NCBI GenBank assembly: GCA_030429545.1
Contig: JAUIFF010000013.1
Location: 62,001-126,000, forward strand
Length of the DNA stretch: 64,000 bases
Reading direction: 5' to 3'
DNA from: Polyangia bacterium
GTDB lineage: Bacteria; Myxococcota_A; Polyangia; Nannocystales; Nannocystaceae
A program made the position numbers and the translations under genes. A model generated the notes under the pieces. The model was not told the DNA's origin. It made no database searches and was given only the letters and a program-made list of their open reading frames with translations. Shown one piece after another: positions 16,823 through 24,742 of the stretch. The first letter of the stretch is position 1. Each line of letters starts with the position of its first letter.

Positions 16823-18199
16823 CTATTGAGACAGGTCTTCTTCGGGGGCTGGGTCGGGGTCGTCCGTCACGCTCGGCAGGTGGATGGGCGCGTCGCTCGG
16901 CGAAGTTGGTGCGGTCGGCTCCGGTGCTGTGTGGGGCTCGGTAGAATCGGCCGCGTCGGCTTGAGCGCTGACCTCTTCCGCCGTAGCGGATTGGGGGGAT
17001 TCACGACCCGTGGACGCGCCCGGCTGTGGCAGCGAGTCGTGGGCGTCCGCAGCCGTGGTTGGAGTCGCGGTTGGACGTGGGCGTGGCAGCGGGGCCAGCG
17101 GATCGCCGTGGCCAAACCACCGGGCGACAGCCTCGACCAGTCGCGGGTCGCTGGTCTCTGCCAAACCCCCAGTGAGCAACGGCATCTCATCGCTCACCGA
17201 CTCGGGGTTTTTGAGCACGCCGCGGACGCGAAGGACTTTTTCGACCAGCGCCTCGGTGACCAAATCGACCGGGTCGCTGGCGGCGGCCTGCAACACCGTG
17301 GGCTCGTGTAGCTCTGGGTCGCTCTCGAGCAGCGCCAGGGCCACAGCGGCCCGCACGGGCGGCTCTTTGGCCATCATGCCGGCTTCGACTTGGTCGTGCA
17401 GGCCGCGGCGGATCAACATTGCGTGGGCCGAGGCCTTGACCTGTGGGTGCAGACGACCGCGGGTGGCGTGGAGTTCGGTCGCGGCGACCCGGTGTAAAAA
17501 CCGGTCGAGACTCCCGGGTTTGCCGGCGATCAGACGGGCGCGGGCGGCCAGGGCATACAGCGAGACCGGGCGCATCAGCAGCTCATTGCCAAGCTCGACC
17601 ACCAGGCTGCGTTCAAACACGGCCGCCTCGATCGCGGCGGGGTCAAAATGGGTGAGGATACAACCACCTCGGCGGGTGCGTGCCAGCCAAATCCAAATAT
17701 AGGCGCGAAGGTTGGGGGCATCGGCCTGTAGCAGCGACTTGATCTGCTCGGGCGAGGCCGGGGCGAGGGCGTGGTCGAGTTTCCACAACGTCTCCTTGCC
17801 GACCAGGTCGATATGGGGGGCGGCGGCGAGTTCATGCAGGAGCTCAACTTCTTTGAGGTCGATGGCGTCGAGCAGCTGTTCGGTTGGCGAAAACCCCCCG
17901 GGCAGCTTGGCAAAGTCGTCTTGGATCGGCCGTGGAATACTGCCGTCGGAAGCTTCTGAGTGGGCCTCGATAAGTTGGGCGGTGGCGTGCCAGGCAAAAC
18001 CGCGCAGGTCTTCGCTCGCGCGGTCGAGCAGGGCCACGGCGGTTTGATTGCCGAGGGCCATCGAGCGGTCGCAGGAGGCAGCCGCCTCGGCGGGTTGGGG
18101 GGTCGCCGACAACAGCACAGCCCCTCCGGCCACGGCCTGAAGTAGGCGCTGACGGGAGAACCGAGGTAAGCGAAATCGACGTCGTGGGCGAAGTTTCAT
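16823..18199 (-). CDS. Secreted alpha-helical protein, unknown function
   Basis: Starting at the ATG at 18199, a basic N-terminus is followed by a hydrophobic segment ending in PAEAA, a good signal peptidase I site. Residues about 45-350 are alpha-helical and Ala/Leu-rich with HEAT- or TPR-like periodicity (PVRAAVALALLESDPELHEP, DPVDLVTEALVEKVL). The last 100 residues are Pro/Thr/Ala/Glu-rich and probably disordered. No catalytic motif is visible. HEAT-like repeats suggest a periplasmic scaffold, but this is weak. A GC hairpin with a T run on the minus strand lies upstream at 18260-18287 and may be a leader structure. Confidence 0.7.
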   Translation of the reverse strand: MKLRPRRRFRLPRFSRQRLLQAVAGGAVLLSATPQPAEAAASCDRSMALGNQTAVALLDRASEDLRGFAWHATAQLIEAHSEASDGSIPRPIQDDFAKLPGGFSPTEQLLDAIDLKEVELLHELAAAPHIDLVGKETLWKLDHALAPASPEQIKSLLQADAPNLRAYIWIWLARTRRGGCILTHFDPAAIEAAVFERSLVVELGNELLMRPVSLYALAARARLIAGKPGSLDRFLHRVAATELHATRGRLHPQVKASAHAMLIRRGLHDQVEAGMMAKEPPVRAAVALALLESDPELHEPTVLQAAASDPVDLVTEALVEKVLRVRGVLKNPESVSDEMPLLTGGLAETSDPRLVEAVARWFGHGDPLAPLPRPRPTATPTTAADAHDSLPQPGASTGRESPQSATAEEVSAQADAADSTEPHTAPEPTAPTSPSDAPIHLPSVTDDPDPAPEEDLSQ

Positions 18200-18407
18200 G
18201 GCAGTCGTCTCCACGCTCGACGCTAGGCCAGGCTGCGCAAACCGCCAAAAAACTGACAAGCCGGCGCCCGCGATTGAGCACGCCGGCGCCCTGTTGTTGG
18301 TGCTTTAGCGGGTAAACAGCAACGATCGCAAGTATTTGGTGTGAGCCTCAGTCCCGCTGGTGGTGGGCTTCGACATCGGCCGGCCAACCTGAGATAGTGC
18401 CGCCACT

Positions 18408-18875
18408 ATGGCTGAGCAAAAATCGATCCGTGACACTATCAAGGCAAAGTTTCGCCGGGCCCGTCTCGACCGCGATGAGCCGACTAAAAATGTCATCAAC
18501 ATGCTCAAAAACAAGGTGTTGATGGAGCTCAAGTCGGGGTCCGGGGTCGAAGAAACCGATGAGCTATGGCTGCGCACCATCAAGTCCTATGCCAAGCAAA
18601 TGGGCAAGGCGATTGCCGAGTATGAAAAGGCCGGCGAGCGCGGAGATGCACTCAAGGCTGAGGCCCAGTTCGAGCTCGATTTTTGCAACGAGTTTTTGCC
18701 TAAAAAGCTCGACGAGGCGGCCACCGAGAAACTGGTGCGTGACCTCGTGGCTGAGCATGGAATCGACAGTCCCAAGCAGATGGGCAAGTTGATGGGTCTG
18801 GTCATGAAAAGCCACCGCGACCAGGTCGACGGCGGGCTTGTGCGCAAGGTCGCCAGCCGGGTGCTAGCCGGCTAG
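18408..18875 (+). CDS. yqeY: GatB/YqeY domain protein
   Basis: 155 residues, the normal YqeY length. It shows the YqeY helices at the N-terminus (RDTIKAKFRRARLDRDEPTK), the FLPKKLDEAATEKLV segment and the C-terminal MGKLMGLVMKSH motif. The family shares the tRNA-binding tail domain of GatB and is thought to act in tRNA-dependent amidation or tRNA binding; its precise role is not settled. It is a single gene on the plus strand and ends in a clear terminator. Confidence 0.88.
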   Translation: MAEQKSIRDTIKAKFRRARLDRDEPTKNVINMLKNKVLMELKSGSGVEETDELWLRTIKSYAKQMGKAIAEYEKAGERGDALKAEAQFELDFCNEFLPKKLDEAATEKLVRDLVAEHGIDSPKQMGKLMGLVMKSHRDQVDGGLVRKVASRVLAG

Positions 18876-18895
18876 ACGTTTCATTTGCTGATACA

Positions 18896-18931
18896 TGTAA
18901 GGCGGCTGCTGGGCAGTCGCCTTACATTTTT
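18896..18931 (+). terminator. Intrinsic terminator of yqeY
   Basis: A 9-bp stem, TGTAAGGCG at 18896-18904 with CGCCTTACA at 18918-18926, is extended by an inner CTGC/GCAG pairing and followed by TTTTT. The TGCTGATACA near-cognate palindrome abuts it at 18886-18895. Confidence 0.8.
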
Positions 18932-18958
18932 GGTGTATATACGATCGGCGCGCGTCGG

Positions 18959-20695
18959 CTACGGGATCGACTTGCGCACCCATGCCCGACGCGGGGTGGT
19001 GTCTAAGTAGCCCGCGGTGTAGTGATAGCCATCGGGACCCCAACCGATGTCAAATGCGTGCCCATTTTCGCGGAGTACGTACCATTGCCACCACGGTGGG
19101 TTTGTGTCGTTGAAATCGGAGACCCAGGCCTCCGGTGTCGGCTCGACTTGGTCGATGTTGTCGACCAGGTCAATGGTGGCCGCGACTGCGATGTCGTAGC
19201 GGCCCGGCAACAGCTCCTGCGAGACGTCGAGCCCGTAGACAATCCGGTCCTTGGCCGCGGCACCGCCGAGCAGGGGCGACGTGGTCTCGAACGTCGGCTG
19301 CAGCTCACCACCGACGAGTTCAAGCCCCTGAAACAGGTTGACCGCATGCTCGCTGTTTTGTCGCCGCAGCCCGCCCGCGACAATCTCACCACTGGGCTTG
19401 ACGGCGATAGCTCGGGCTTCGGCACGCTGGATTTCGTTGTCCCCCGGTGAGGTCCAGGTCGCCAGCATGCCCCCGGTTGCTTCGAGTTGGGTGACCCGGA
19501 CAACTTCGTGGCCGGCGACCGTGGCAACGCCGGCCACGTAGAGCCGTTGATCGTGTGCATATACAATGTCGAAGCCGGCACCCCGTTTGGACATCTCGTT
19601 GAGCGACTCGACCTTGGTCAGCCACAGTTGGCTGTCGTCGACGAGTTTGGCGACAAACGTGCGCGACGCCACATCGAGCACCCCGGTAAAACCGGTGACA
19701 TACACGCCACCGTCGGCATCGGTGGCAATCGCGAGGCCACAGCCCTCCTGGTCGTCCTCGTCAAACACGTGGGTCGCAGCGGTCGTCAGCACGTTGCCCT
19801 CGCGTTGAAGCCGACGGTAAAACGGGCGGTAGGTGTTGTTGACAACCAGCCGACCGGTCACCAACACGTCGTCGTTAAAGGGGTCGACCGCCACACCAAA
19901 TGCTTCGATGTCTTCGCCCTCTTCAAAGTCGGTGCCAGCTATCAGCGACGAGCCGTCCAGCGGGTCGAGAATGTCGACATAAAGGCGCGAGACCCCGGTT
20001 CCCCCGGCGGCGTGCAGCCGCCCGGCAACGATGATTTGGCCCTGCGAGTTAAATGTAAGTGCACGAAATTCGGTGGGGTCCGAATTGTCGCTGATCGTCT
20101 CCCACACCTGGGTGCCGGGGTTGAGGTTGACGATCACTTCGGCCGCGTCGTTCGCCTGCTGCTGTTGGTCGTCGGTCGCCACAGCCGTAATCGTGACCGG
20201 GTCGCTATTTTGCGAGGAACTGACAACAGCCCACGGGATTACCACGCTGTCCTCCTGCGACTGCGTGAGCGTGGTACCGTCGAGTGCAACCTCGAGGCCG
20301 GTGAGCATGCCTTCGGGGTCGCTGGCACTGACCTTGATCTCGAGGTGGCTCGGTGTCGAGATGACAGCCGGAAGCTCGACCGGTACTCCGGCTTGCAGCA
20401 CGTCAATGTTGACGCTCGGTGCTTGATTTTCGGAGTCGGTGTCGATGCCGGTACTTGTGGTTGGGGCCTCGGTTGTGTCCGGGCCTTCGGTCGTCCCCGT
20501 GGTCGGCGTTGGACTAGAGGTCGAGGTGCTGGTTTCGTCGACTGTCGGATCGCTCTCGCTGCCGCTGCCCGGTGGCACTTCGGGGATCGGCGTGCAGGCG
20601 ACGAGTGCCAGTGCAAGGGTCCACACCTGTTTAGGTGCGAGTGCCACGCATACTCTTGGCCCCTTGTTGTCTCCAGCTTTGCACCCGTCGTGCAT
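18959..20695 (-). CDS. Large lipoprotein with Ig-like and propeller-like regions
   Basis: The signal segment VWTLALALVAC is a good lipobox. The start is uncertain: the ATG at 20695 is used, an ATG at 20737 or a GTG at 20647 directly before the signal are alternatives. After a Thr/Ser/Glu/Asp linker, residues about 90-190 read like an Ig/cadherin-like fold (APSVNIDVLQAG, LEIKVSASDPEG). Residues about 205 to the end contain repeated GQIIVAGRL, DDVLVTGRL, GGVYVTGF, LYVAGVA and GEIVAGGLR strands typical of a beta-propeller of the SBBP/delta-60 repeat kind. It is probably surface-exposed. No enzyme motif is seen. It holds palindromes at 19556 and 20054. Confidence 0.75.
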   Translation of the reverse strand: MHDGCKAGDNKGPRVCVALAPKQVWTLALALVACTPIPEVPPGSGSESDPTVDETSTSTSSPTPTTGTTEGPDTTEAPTTSTGIDTDSENQAPSVNIDVLQAGVPVELPAVISTPSHLEIKVSASDPEGMLTGLEVALDGTTLTQSQEDSVVIPWAVVSSSQNSDPVTITAVATDDQQQQANDAAEVIVNLNPGTQVWETISDNSDPTEFRALTFNSQGQIIVAGRLHAAGGTGVSRLYVDILDPLDGSSLIAGTDFEEGEDIEAFGVAVDPFNDDVLVTGRLVVNNTYRPFYRRLQREGNVLTTAATHVFDEDDQEGCGLAIATDADGGVYVTGFTGVLDVASRTFVAKLVDDSQLWLTKVESLNEMSKRGAGFDIVYAHDQRLYVAGVATVAGHEVVRVTQLEATGGMLATWTSPGDNEIQRAEARAIAVKPSGEIVAGGLRRQNSEHAVNLFQGLELVGGELQPTFETTSPLLGGAAAKDRIVYGLDVSQELLPGRYDIAVAATIDLVDNIDQVEPTPEAWVSDFNDTNPPWWQWYVLRENGHAFDIGWGPDGYHYTAGYLDTTPRRAWVRKSIP

Positions 20696-20737
20696 GGTTC
20701 CCACCCAAGACGGACGGATGAACGCCAGACTGCGCAT

Positions 20738-21107
20738 ATCCCGATAGTTTATGAAATTAATGTGAATGTAAATACATAAATGACAATTGTGTGTGACTTG
20801 CGCAGTTGTTAGCGCATAGCCCGCGAATGCTGTTGAAGCCTAGATGTTGTCAAGACAGCTGGGAAAGGCAAGATCTCGTGCCGACTCGACGACTCCCCAG
20901 ACTCCCGCATCTGTTGTCTCCGCAAATCAGACAAGTGATCACGAACGTAGAAGTATCGATTTGTTGGTCTTAGGTCGCAACGGCTCGCGTGCAGGCTCAC
21001 GCGCGCCATGCGTTTGTTGGCCGCGAGGGTCCACGTTTTGCCGCCGCGAGGGTGCGAGCACAGCTTCGAATCTCGGTCGGCAGCCCCTATTCTCCGCCCG
21101 AGGTCCC
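20738..21107. other. Divergent intergenic region, AT-rich patch
   Basis: 370 bp between the minus-strand lipoprotein gene and purT. The stretch at about 20745-20800 is strikingly AT-rich for this genome and carries a TGTAAATACA palindrome (20767-20776), so it probably holds promoter elements. No gene, riboswitch or terminator is recognised. An in-frame extension of purT to 20844 has no homology. Confidence 0.4.
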
Positions 21108-22295
21108 ATGCAACTCGGTACAGCTTTGACCCCCTCAGCCACCCGTATCCTCCTGCTGGGTTCTGGTGAACTCGGTCGCGAAGTCACCCTCGAAGCGATG
21201 CGACTCGGTGTCGAGGTGGTGGCCTGCGATCGCTACGACAATGCGCCAGCCATGCAGTTTGCCCATCGCAAACACGTGTTCGATATGCAAGATGCGGCGG
21301 CGGTTCGTCGGGTGATCGAGGCCGAAAAACCCGACTTCATCGTGCCCGAGATCGAGGCGATCGCGACCGCGACGTTGGTCGAATTAGAGGCCGAAGGCTG
21401 GCACGTGGTACCGACGGCCCGCGCCACCCAGCTGACGATGGACCGCGAGGGGATTCGCCGGCTTGCGGCCGAGGAACTCGGGCTCCCGACCAGCCCGTAC
21501 CGGTTTGCCGAAACACTCGAGGGCTTTCGCCAGGCGATCGCCCAAATCGGTCTGCCGGCCGTCGTCAAGCCTGTGATGTCGAGCTCGGGTAAGGGGCAAA
21601 GCACAGTCCGTACCGAGGACCAAATCGACGCGGCATGGGCCTACGCGATCGAGGGTTCACGCGGCCGCTCGACCCGGGTAATCGTCGAGGGGTTTGTCCC
21701 GTTTGACACCGAAATCACCCTACTGACAGTCCGCACGGTCAACGAGGGGACCCTGTTTTGCCCGCCGATTGGGCACCTGCAACAAAGCGGTGACTATGTC
21801 GAATCGTGGCAGCCCGAACCGCTCAAACCCGCAGTCCTGAAAAAGGCACAGGACATGGCTGAGGCGGTGACAAATGCCCTCGGCGGCCGCGGGCTGTTTG
21901 GCGTCGAGCTGTTTATCGCGGGCGACGAGGTGTTGTTTAGCGAGGTCAGCCCCCGGCCCCACGACACCGGGATGGTGACGATGGCCAGCCAGGATATGAG
22001 TGAGTTCGAGTTACATGTACGTGCAATTTTAGCCCTGCCGATAGGTGCGATCGACCAGCGGGCCCCCGGGGCATCGGCGGTGATACGGGCGACCACAGCC
22101 GGGACCAACCCGCGATTCGACGGCATCGACCAGGCGCTCGCCGTCGACCCCCGCGTGCATGTGCGGTTGTTTGGCAAACCCGATACCCGCCCAGGCCGGC
22201 GAATGGGTACCGCAATTTGTCACGCCGAGACGACCGCGGTGGCGCGCGAGCTAGCGAAGGTCGCGGCCTCGCGGGTGTCTGTGGTCGTCGACTAG
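21108..22295 (+). CDS. purT: Formate-dependent phosphoribosylglycinamide formyltransferase
   Basis: 395 residues, matching E. coli PurT (392). This ATP-grasp enzyme makes N-formyl-GAR from GAR, formate and ATP in purine synthesis. Visible landmarks are the N-terminal GSGELGREV (18-26), the ATP-grasp lysines in AVVKPVMSSSGKGQS, the E-rich metal-binding GVELFIAGDEVLFSEVSPRPHDTGMVT, and GASAVI. The ATG at 21108 is chosen because homology begins directly after it. The gene stands alone. A TGTACGTGCA palindrome lies at 22016-22025. Confidence 0.95.
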   Translation: MQLGTALTPSATRILLLGSGELGREVTLEAMRLGVEVVACDRYDNAPAMQFAHRKHVFDMQDAAAVRRVIEAEKPDFIVPEIEAIATATLVELEAEGWHVVPTARATQLTMDREGIRRLAAEELGLPTSPYRFAETLEGFRQAIAQIGLPAVVKPVMSSSGKGQSTVRTEDQIDAAWAYAIEGSRGRSTRVIVEGFVPFDTEITLLTVRTVNEGTLFCPPIGHLQQSGDYVESWQPEPLKPAVLKKAQDMAEAVTNALGGRGLFGVELFIAGDEVLFSEVSPRPHDTGMVTMASQDMSEFELHVRAILALPIGAIDQRAPGASAVIRATTAGTNPRFDGIDQALAVDPRVHVRLFGKPDTRPGRRMGTAICHAETTAVARELAKVAASRVSVVVD

Positions 22296-22404
22296 TCCGC
22301 GGATTTTCCTGTCACGAGGCGTCCAATCTCCTACCGATTTTGGGCCTCATCTTCGGCGCGGGCCGTTTTTGGGCAACCGCCGAGACTGCGAGGTCAGGCG
22401 AAGA

Positions 22405-23577
22405 CTAGGTCGCCGGTTGCAGCTGCCGCAGTTGATGCACCCGCGAGAATGCCGTTTGTTGTGGCCCGCCAACGCCGCGGGCGACGAGGTCGGCCGTGAG
22501 CTCGCCGATTACCGGGGCGAACTTAAAGCCGTGCCCGCTAAACCCGGTGGCAACCACCACCCGCGGGTCGTTGGGATGGCGATCGATCAAAAAATCTTCG
22601 CTCGGGCTACAGGTGTACATACATACGCCTGTCGCCGCAAACGGCCCCTGGCCAGCCGGCAGATGGTTGGCCAAAAACCGGGTGAGTGGGGTGAGATCGT
22701 CGGGGTGAACCTCGCGGTCGAGACGATCTGGATCGACTTCGGGGTCGGGTGCCCCGGCGGGGACATGGCAGGCGAGCTTGAGCCCGGTATTGCCAACTTC
22801 GCCGTAGGGAAACCCATAAAAAAAGCCCTCTGGGGTAAACGCCCCCCACACCGGTAGTTTGCGCAGGTCATCGCGGTGCTGGGCCTGTGGGGTTGTCCAG
22901 GCGAGGACCCGGCGGCGAATCGACAGCAGCGTGTTGAACACCCCGGGGCAGAGCTTTTTTGTATATGCACCAGCGCAGACCACCGCACTGTCGCAGGCCC
23001 GCAGCTCACCCGAGTCGAGCAACAGGCGGACGGCAGGTTGCCCCAACGCCAGCTCGCGCACCCGCACTCCATACTCGATGACGACGCCCGCACGTTCGGC
23101 CGCGCCTCGCAGGGCATCGAGGCAGGCAGCGACCTTGAGGTAGCCGGCCTGCTGGGAGAAACACACCTGCCAACCGCTCGGGATGTGCACGGGCCAACGC
23201 TTCTGGGCAGCCGCTGGGGTGAGGAGTTCGTGGTCGATGTTGCAGCTGCGACAGGCCTCGATCGATCCCTGTAGTCCCGGGTCGTCTGGCGGACCAAACT
23301 CGAGCATGCCGGTCTCCACCATCAGCGAGCCAAGGTTGCCGCCCTCTAGCTCCCGCCAACGCGCCTGGGCCCGACGTACCAGCTCGACGTAAAACGCACC
23401 CTCGTGGTAGGCCTGCCGGATAACCCGGGTATGGCCGCTGTGGCTACCATATGTATGTACATGGTGATAGCGCTCGAGCACAGTCACCTGAAACCCGCGG
23501 GTTTGCAGGGCGAGGGCGGTGGCGAGGCCCATGGTCCCGCCACCCACCACGATGACTGATTTTTTGTGTATCTTCAC
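22405..23577 (-). CDS. solA: Sarcosine oxidase/N-methyltryptophan oxidase-like FAD enzyme
   Basis: 390 residues, the size of the monomeric sarcosine oxidase family. The FAD-binding GGGTMG (12-17) is followed by the ribose-binding Glu 35. C319 in GVCMYT aligns with the Cys that binds FAD covalently in MSOX/SolA. The C-terminal FSGHGFKFAPVIGE is family-typical. Substrates in the family include sarcosine, N-methyl-L-tryptophan and pipecolate. The GTG start overlaps the stop of the tryptophan dioxygenase gene (GTGA), so coupling with tryptophan breakdown makes an N-methyltryptophan or related tryptophan derivative a reasonable guess. Three palindromes occur within it (22614, 22960, 23452). Confidence 0.82.
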   Translation of the reverse strand: MKIHKKSVIVVGGGTMGLATALALQTRGFQVTVLERYHHVHTYGSHSGHTRVIRQAYHEGAFYVELVRRAQARWRELEGGNLGSLMVETGMLEFGPPDDPGLQGSIEACRSCNIDHELLTPAAAQKRWPVHIPSGWQVCFSQQAGYLKVAACLDALRGAAERAGVVIEYGVRVRELALGQPAVRLLLDSGELRACDSAVVCAGAYTKKLCPGVFNTLLSIRRRVLAWTTPQAQHRDDLRKLPVWGAFTPEGFFYGFPYGEVGNTGLKLACHVPAGAPDPEVDPDRLDREVHPDDLTPLTRFLANHLPAGQGPFAATGVCMYTCSPSEDFLIDRHPNDPRVVVATGFSGHGFKFAPVIGELTADLVARGVGGPQQTAFSRVHQLRQLQPAT

Positions 23578-24686
23578 TGATTGGCCACAAATCCATAGAC
23601 TTCGGGCCCGAGCAGTGGGGGCAGGGCATCCTTGCGGATCAACAGGGTTCGCACGGTCCACAGGTCGTGGAAGATGCGGTAGCGCAGGGCTGTTTGGTCG
23701 AGGTAGTCGACGCCGGCCGAACCCCCGGTGCCCGTGCGGCGGCCAATCACACGTTCGACCATTCGGGCGTGGCGCTGGCGGAAAATCAAAAACGACTGCT
23801 CGAGTTCGACGACAGCATCGAGGACCTCGCGGGGCCAGGCCAGCAGCGGTAGCTCGCGGTAACTTTCGATAAACACCAGCGAAGCGCGGATTCTCGAGCT
23901 GCGGGGGCGGTGTTCTTCGGGGCGGTCGAGCGCGCGTAAGAACGCCCGCGCATTGAGGACTTCGCGGTCGTAACGTTTGGTCAGGCGCTCGCGATCCTTG
24001 TCGGTTTTGGCCAGTTCACAGGCCCTGCGTTTGACCTTCGCAACCTCGGTCGAATGGGCCTCGATATAGCTCTCGATAAATTCGTCGACGTGTTGCGGGT
24101 CGGTCTCGGCTTCCGGCGTCGAACCCTGGATCGGGGTCCGAAACAGCCAGTCCCCGAGCGCGTCGTAGAGCGTGGGCAGGTCGCCTAGGCGCCGCGAAAC
24201 CCGGTGAAAGGCCGCAGACTTGCTACCGTCGGCGTGCTTGAGTGCCTCCATGTAACTCGACTCGTGGCCCAACGGCACGCGTTTGCTGGCGTCGAGGCCA
24301 ATGAGAATTTCGATTTCCCGCAGCTGTGCCGATTGAAACCCACTCGCCGGGCTGAGCTTGTCGCGAAAGCTCAGGTAGTCGCGGGTGGTCATGGTCTCCA
24401 TGAGCTGGAAGTGGGTGGCGATTTGGTTGAACAACAGGGCGGTGCGCCGCAGTCCACGAACCACCGCTGAAAGCGATTGCTCGCGTACCCGCTCCTGGGC
24501 AAAAAGGTCGCGCACGGCTGCGAGCTCGCGCAGGATCAACTTGAACCACAGCTCGTCGATCTGGTGGACGACGATAAACATGACCTCGTCGTTGGACAGC
24601 TCGACATCGTTTTTGTCGACACCGGTTTGCAGGCCGAGGAGCTCCTCAGTCTTGATGTAGTTCCAGTAGGTCGTACTCCGTGCCAT
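23574..24686 (-). CDS. kynA: Tryptophan 2,3-dioxygenase
   Basis: 370 residues. It opens the indole ring of tryptophan to N-formylkynurenine with a haem b cofactor. Family motifs are YWNYIKTEELLGLQ (8-21), DEVMFIVVHQIDELWFK with His 41 in the substrate pocket, TRDYLSFRDKL, and the proximal haem ligand H306 in RHARMVERVIG followed by GTGGSAGVDYL. The ATG at 24686 starts the homology. It precedes the SolA-like gene with a 4-nt overlap and follows the FlhA-family gene by 56 nt. No formamidase gene is in the window; a kynureninase-like gene lies at 41503. Confidence 0.93.
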   Translation of the reverse strand: MARSTTYWNYIKTEELLGLQTGVDKNDVELSNDEVMFIVVHQIDELWFKLILRELAAVRDLFAQERVREQSLSAVVRGLRRTALLFNQIATHFQLMETMTTRDYLSFRDKLSPASGFQSAQLREIEILIGLDASKRVPLGHESSYMEALKHADGSKSAAFHRVSRRLGDLPTLYDALGDWLFRTPIQGSTPEAETDPQHVDEFIESYIEAHSTEVAKVKRRACELAKTDKDRERLTKRYDREVLNARAFLRALDRPEEHRPRSSRIRASLVFIESYRELPLLAWPREVLDAVVELEQSFLIFRQRHARMVERVIGRRTGTGGSAGVDYLDQTALRYRIFHDLWTVRTLLIRKDALPPLLGPEVYGFVANQ

Positions 24687-24742
24687 GGCAGGGTGACGCT
24701 GCCACCGACAGGGGTCGGCATGCAAGCCATGGGCGCGATTCG

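Noticed and set aside
18260..18287. GC-rich hairpin followed by a T run on the minus strand upstream of the 16823-18199 gene
   Set aside because: It could be a leader terminator, but no minus-strand transcript upstream is evident and the arms are GC-palindromic by composition; too weak to call.
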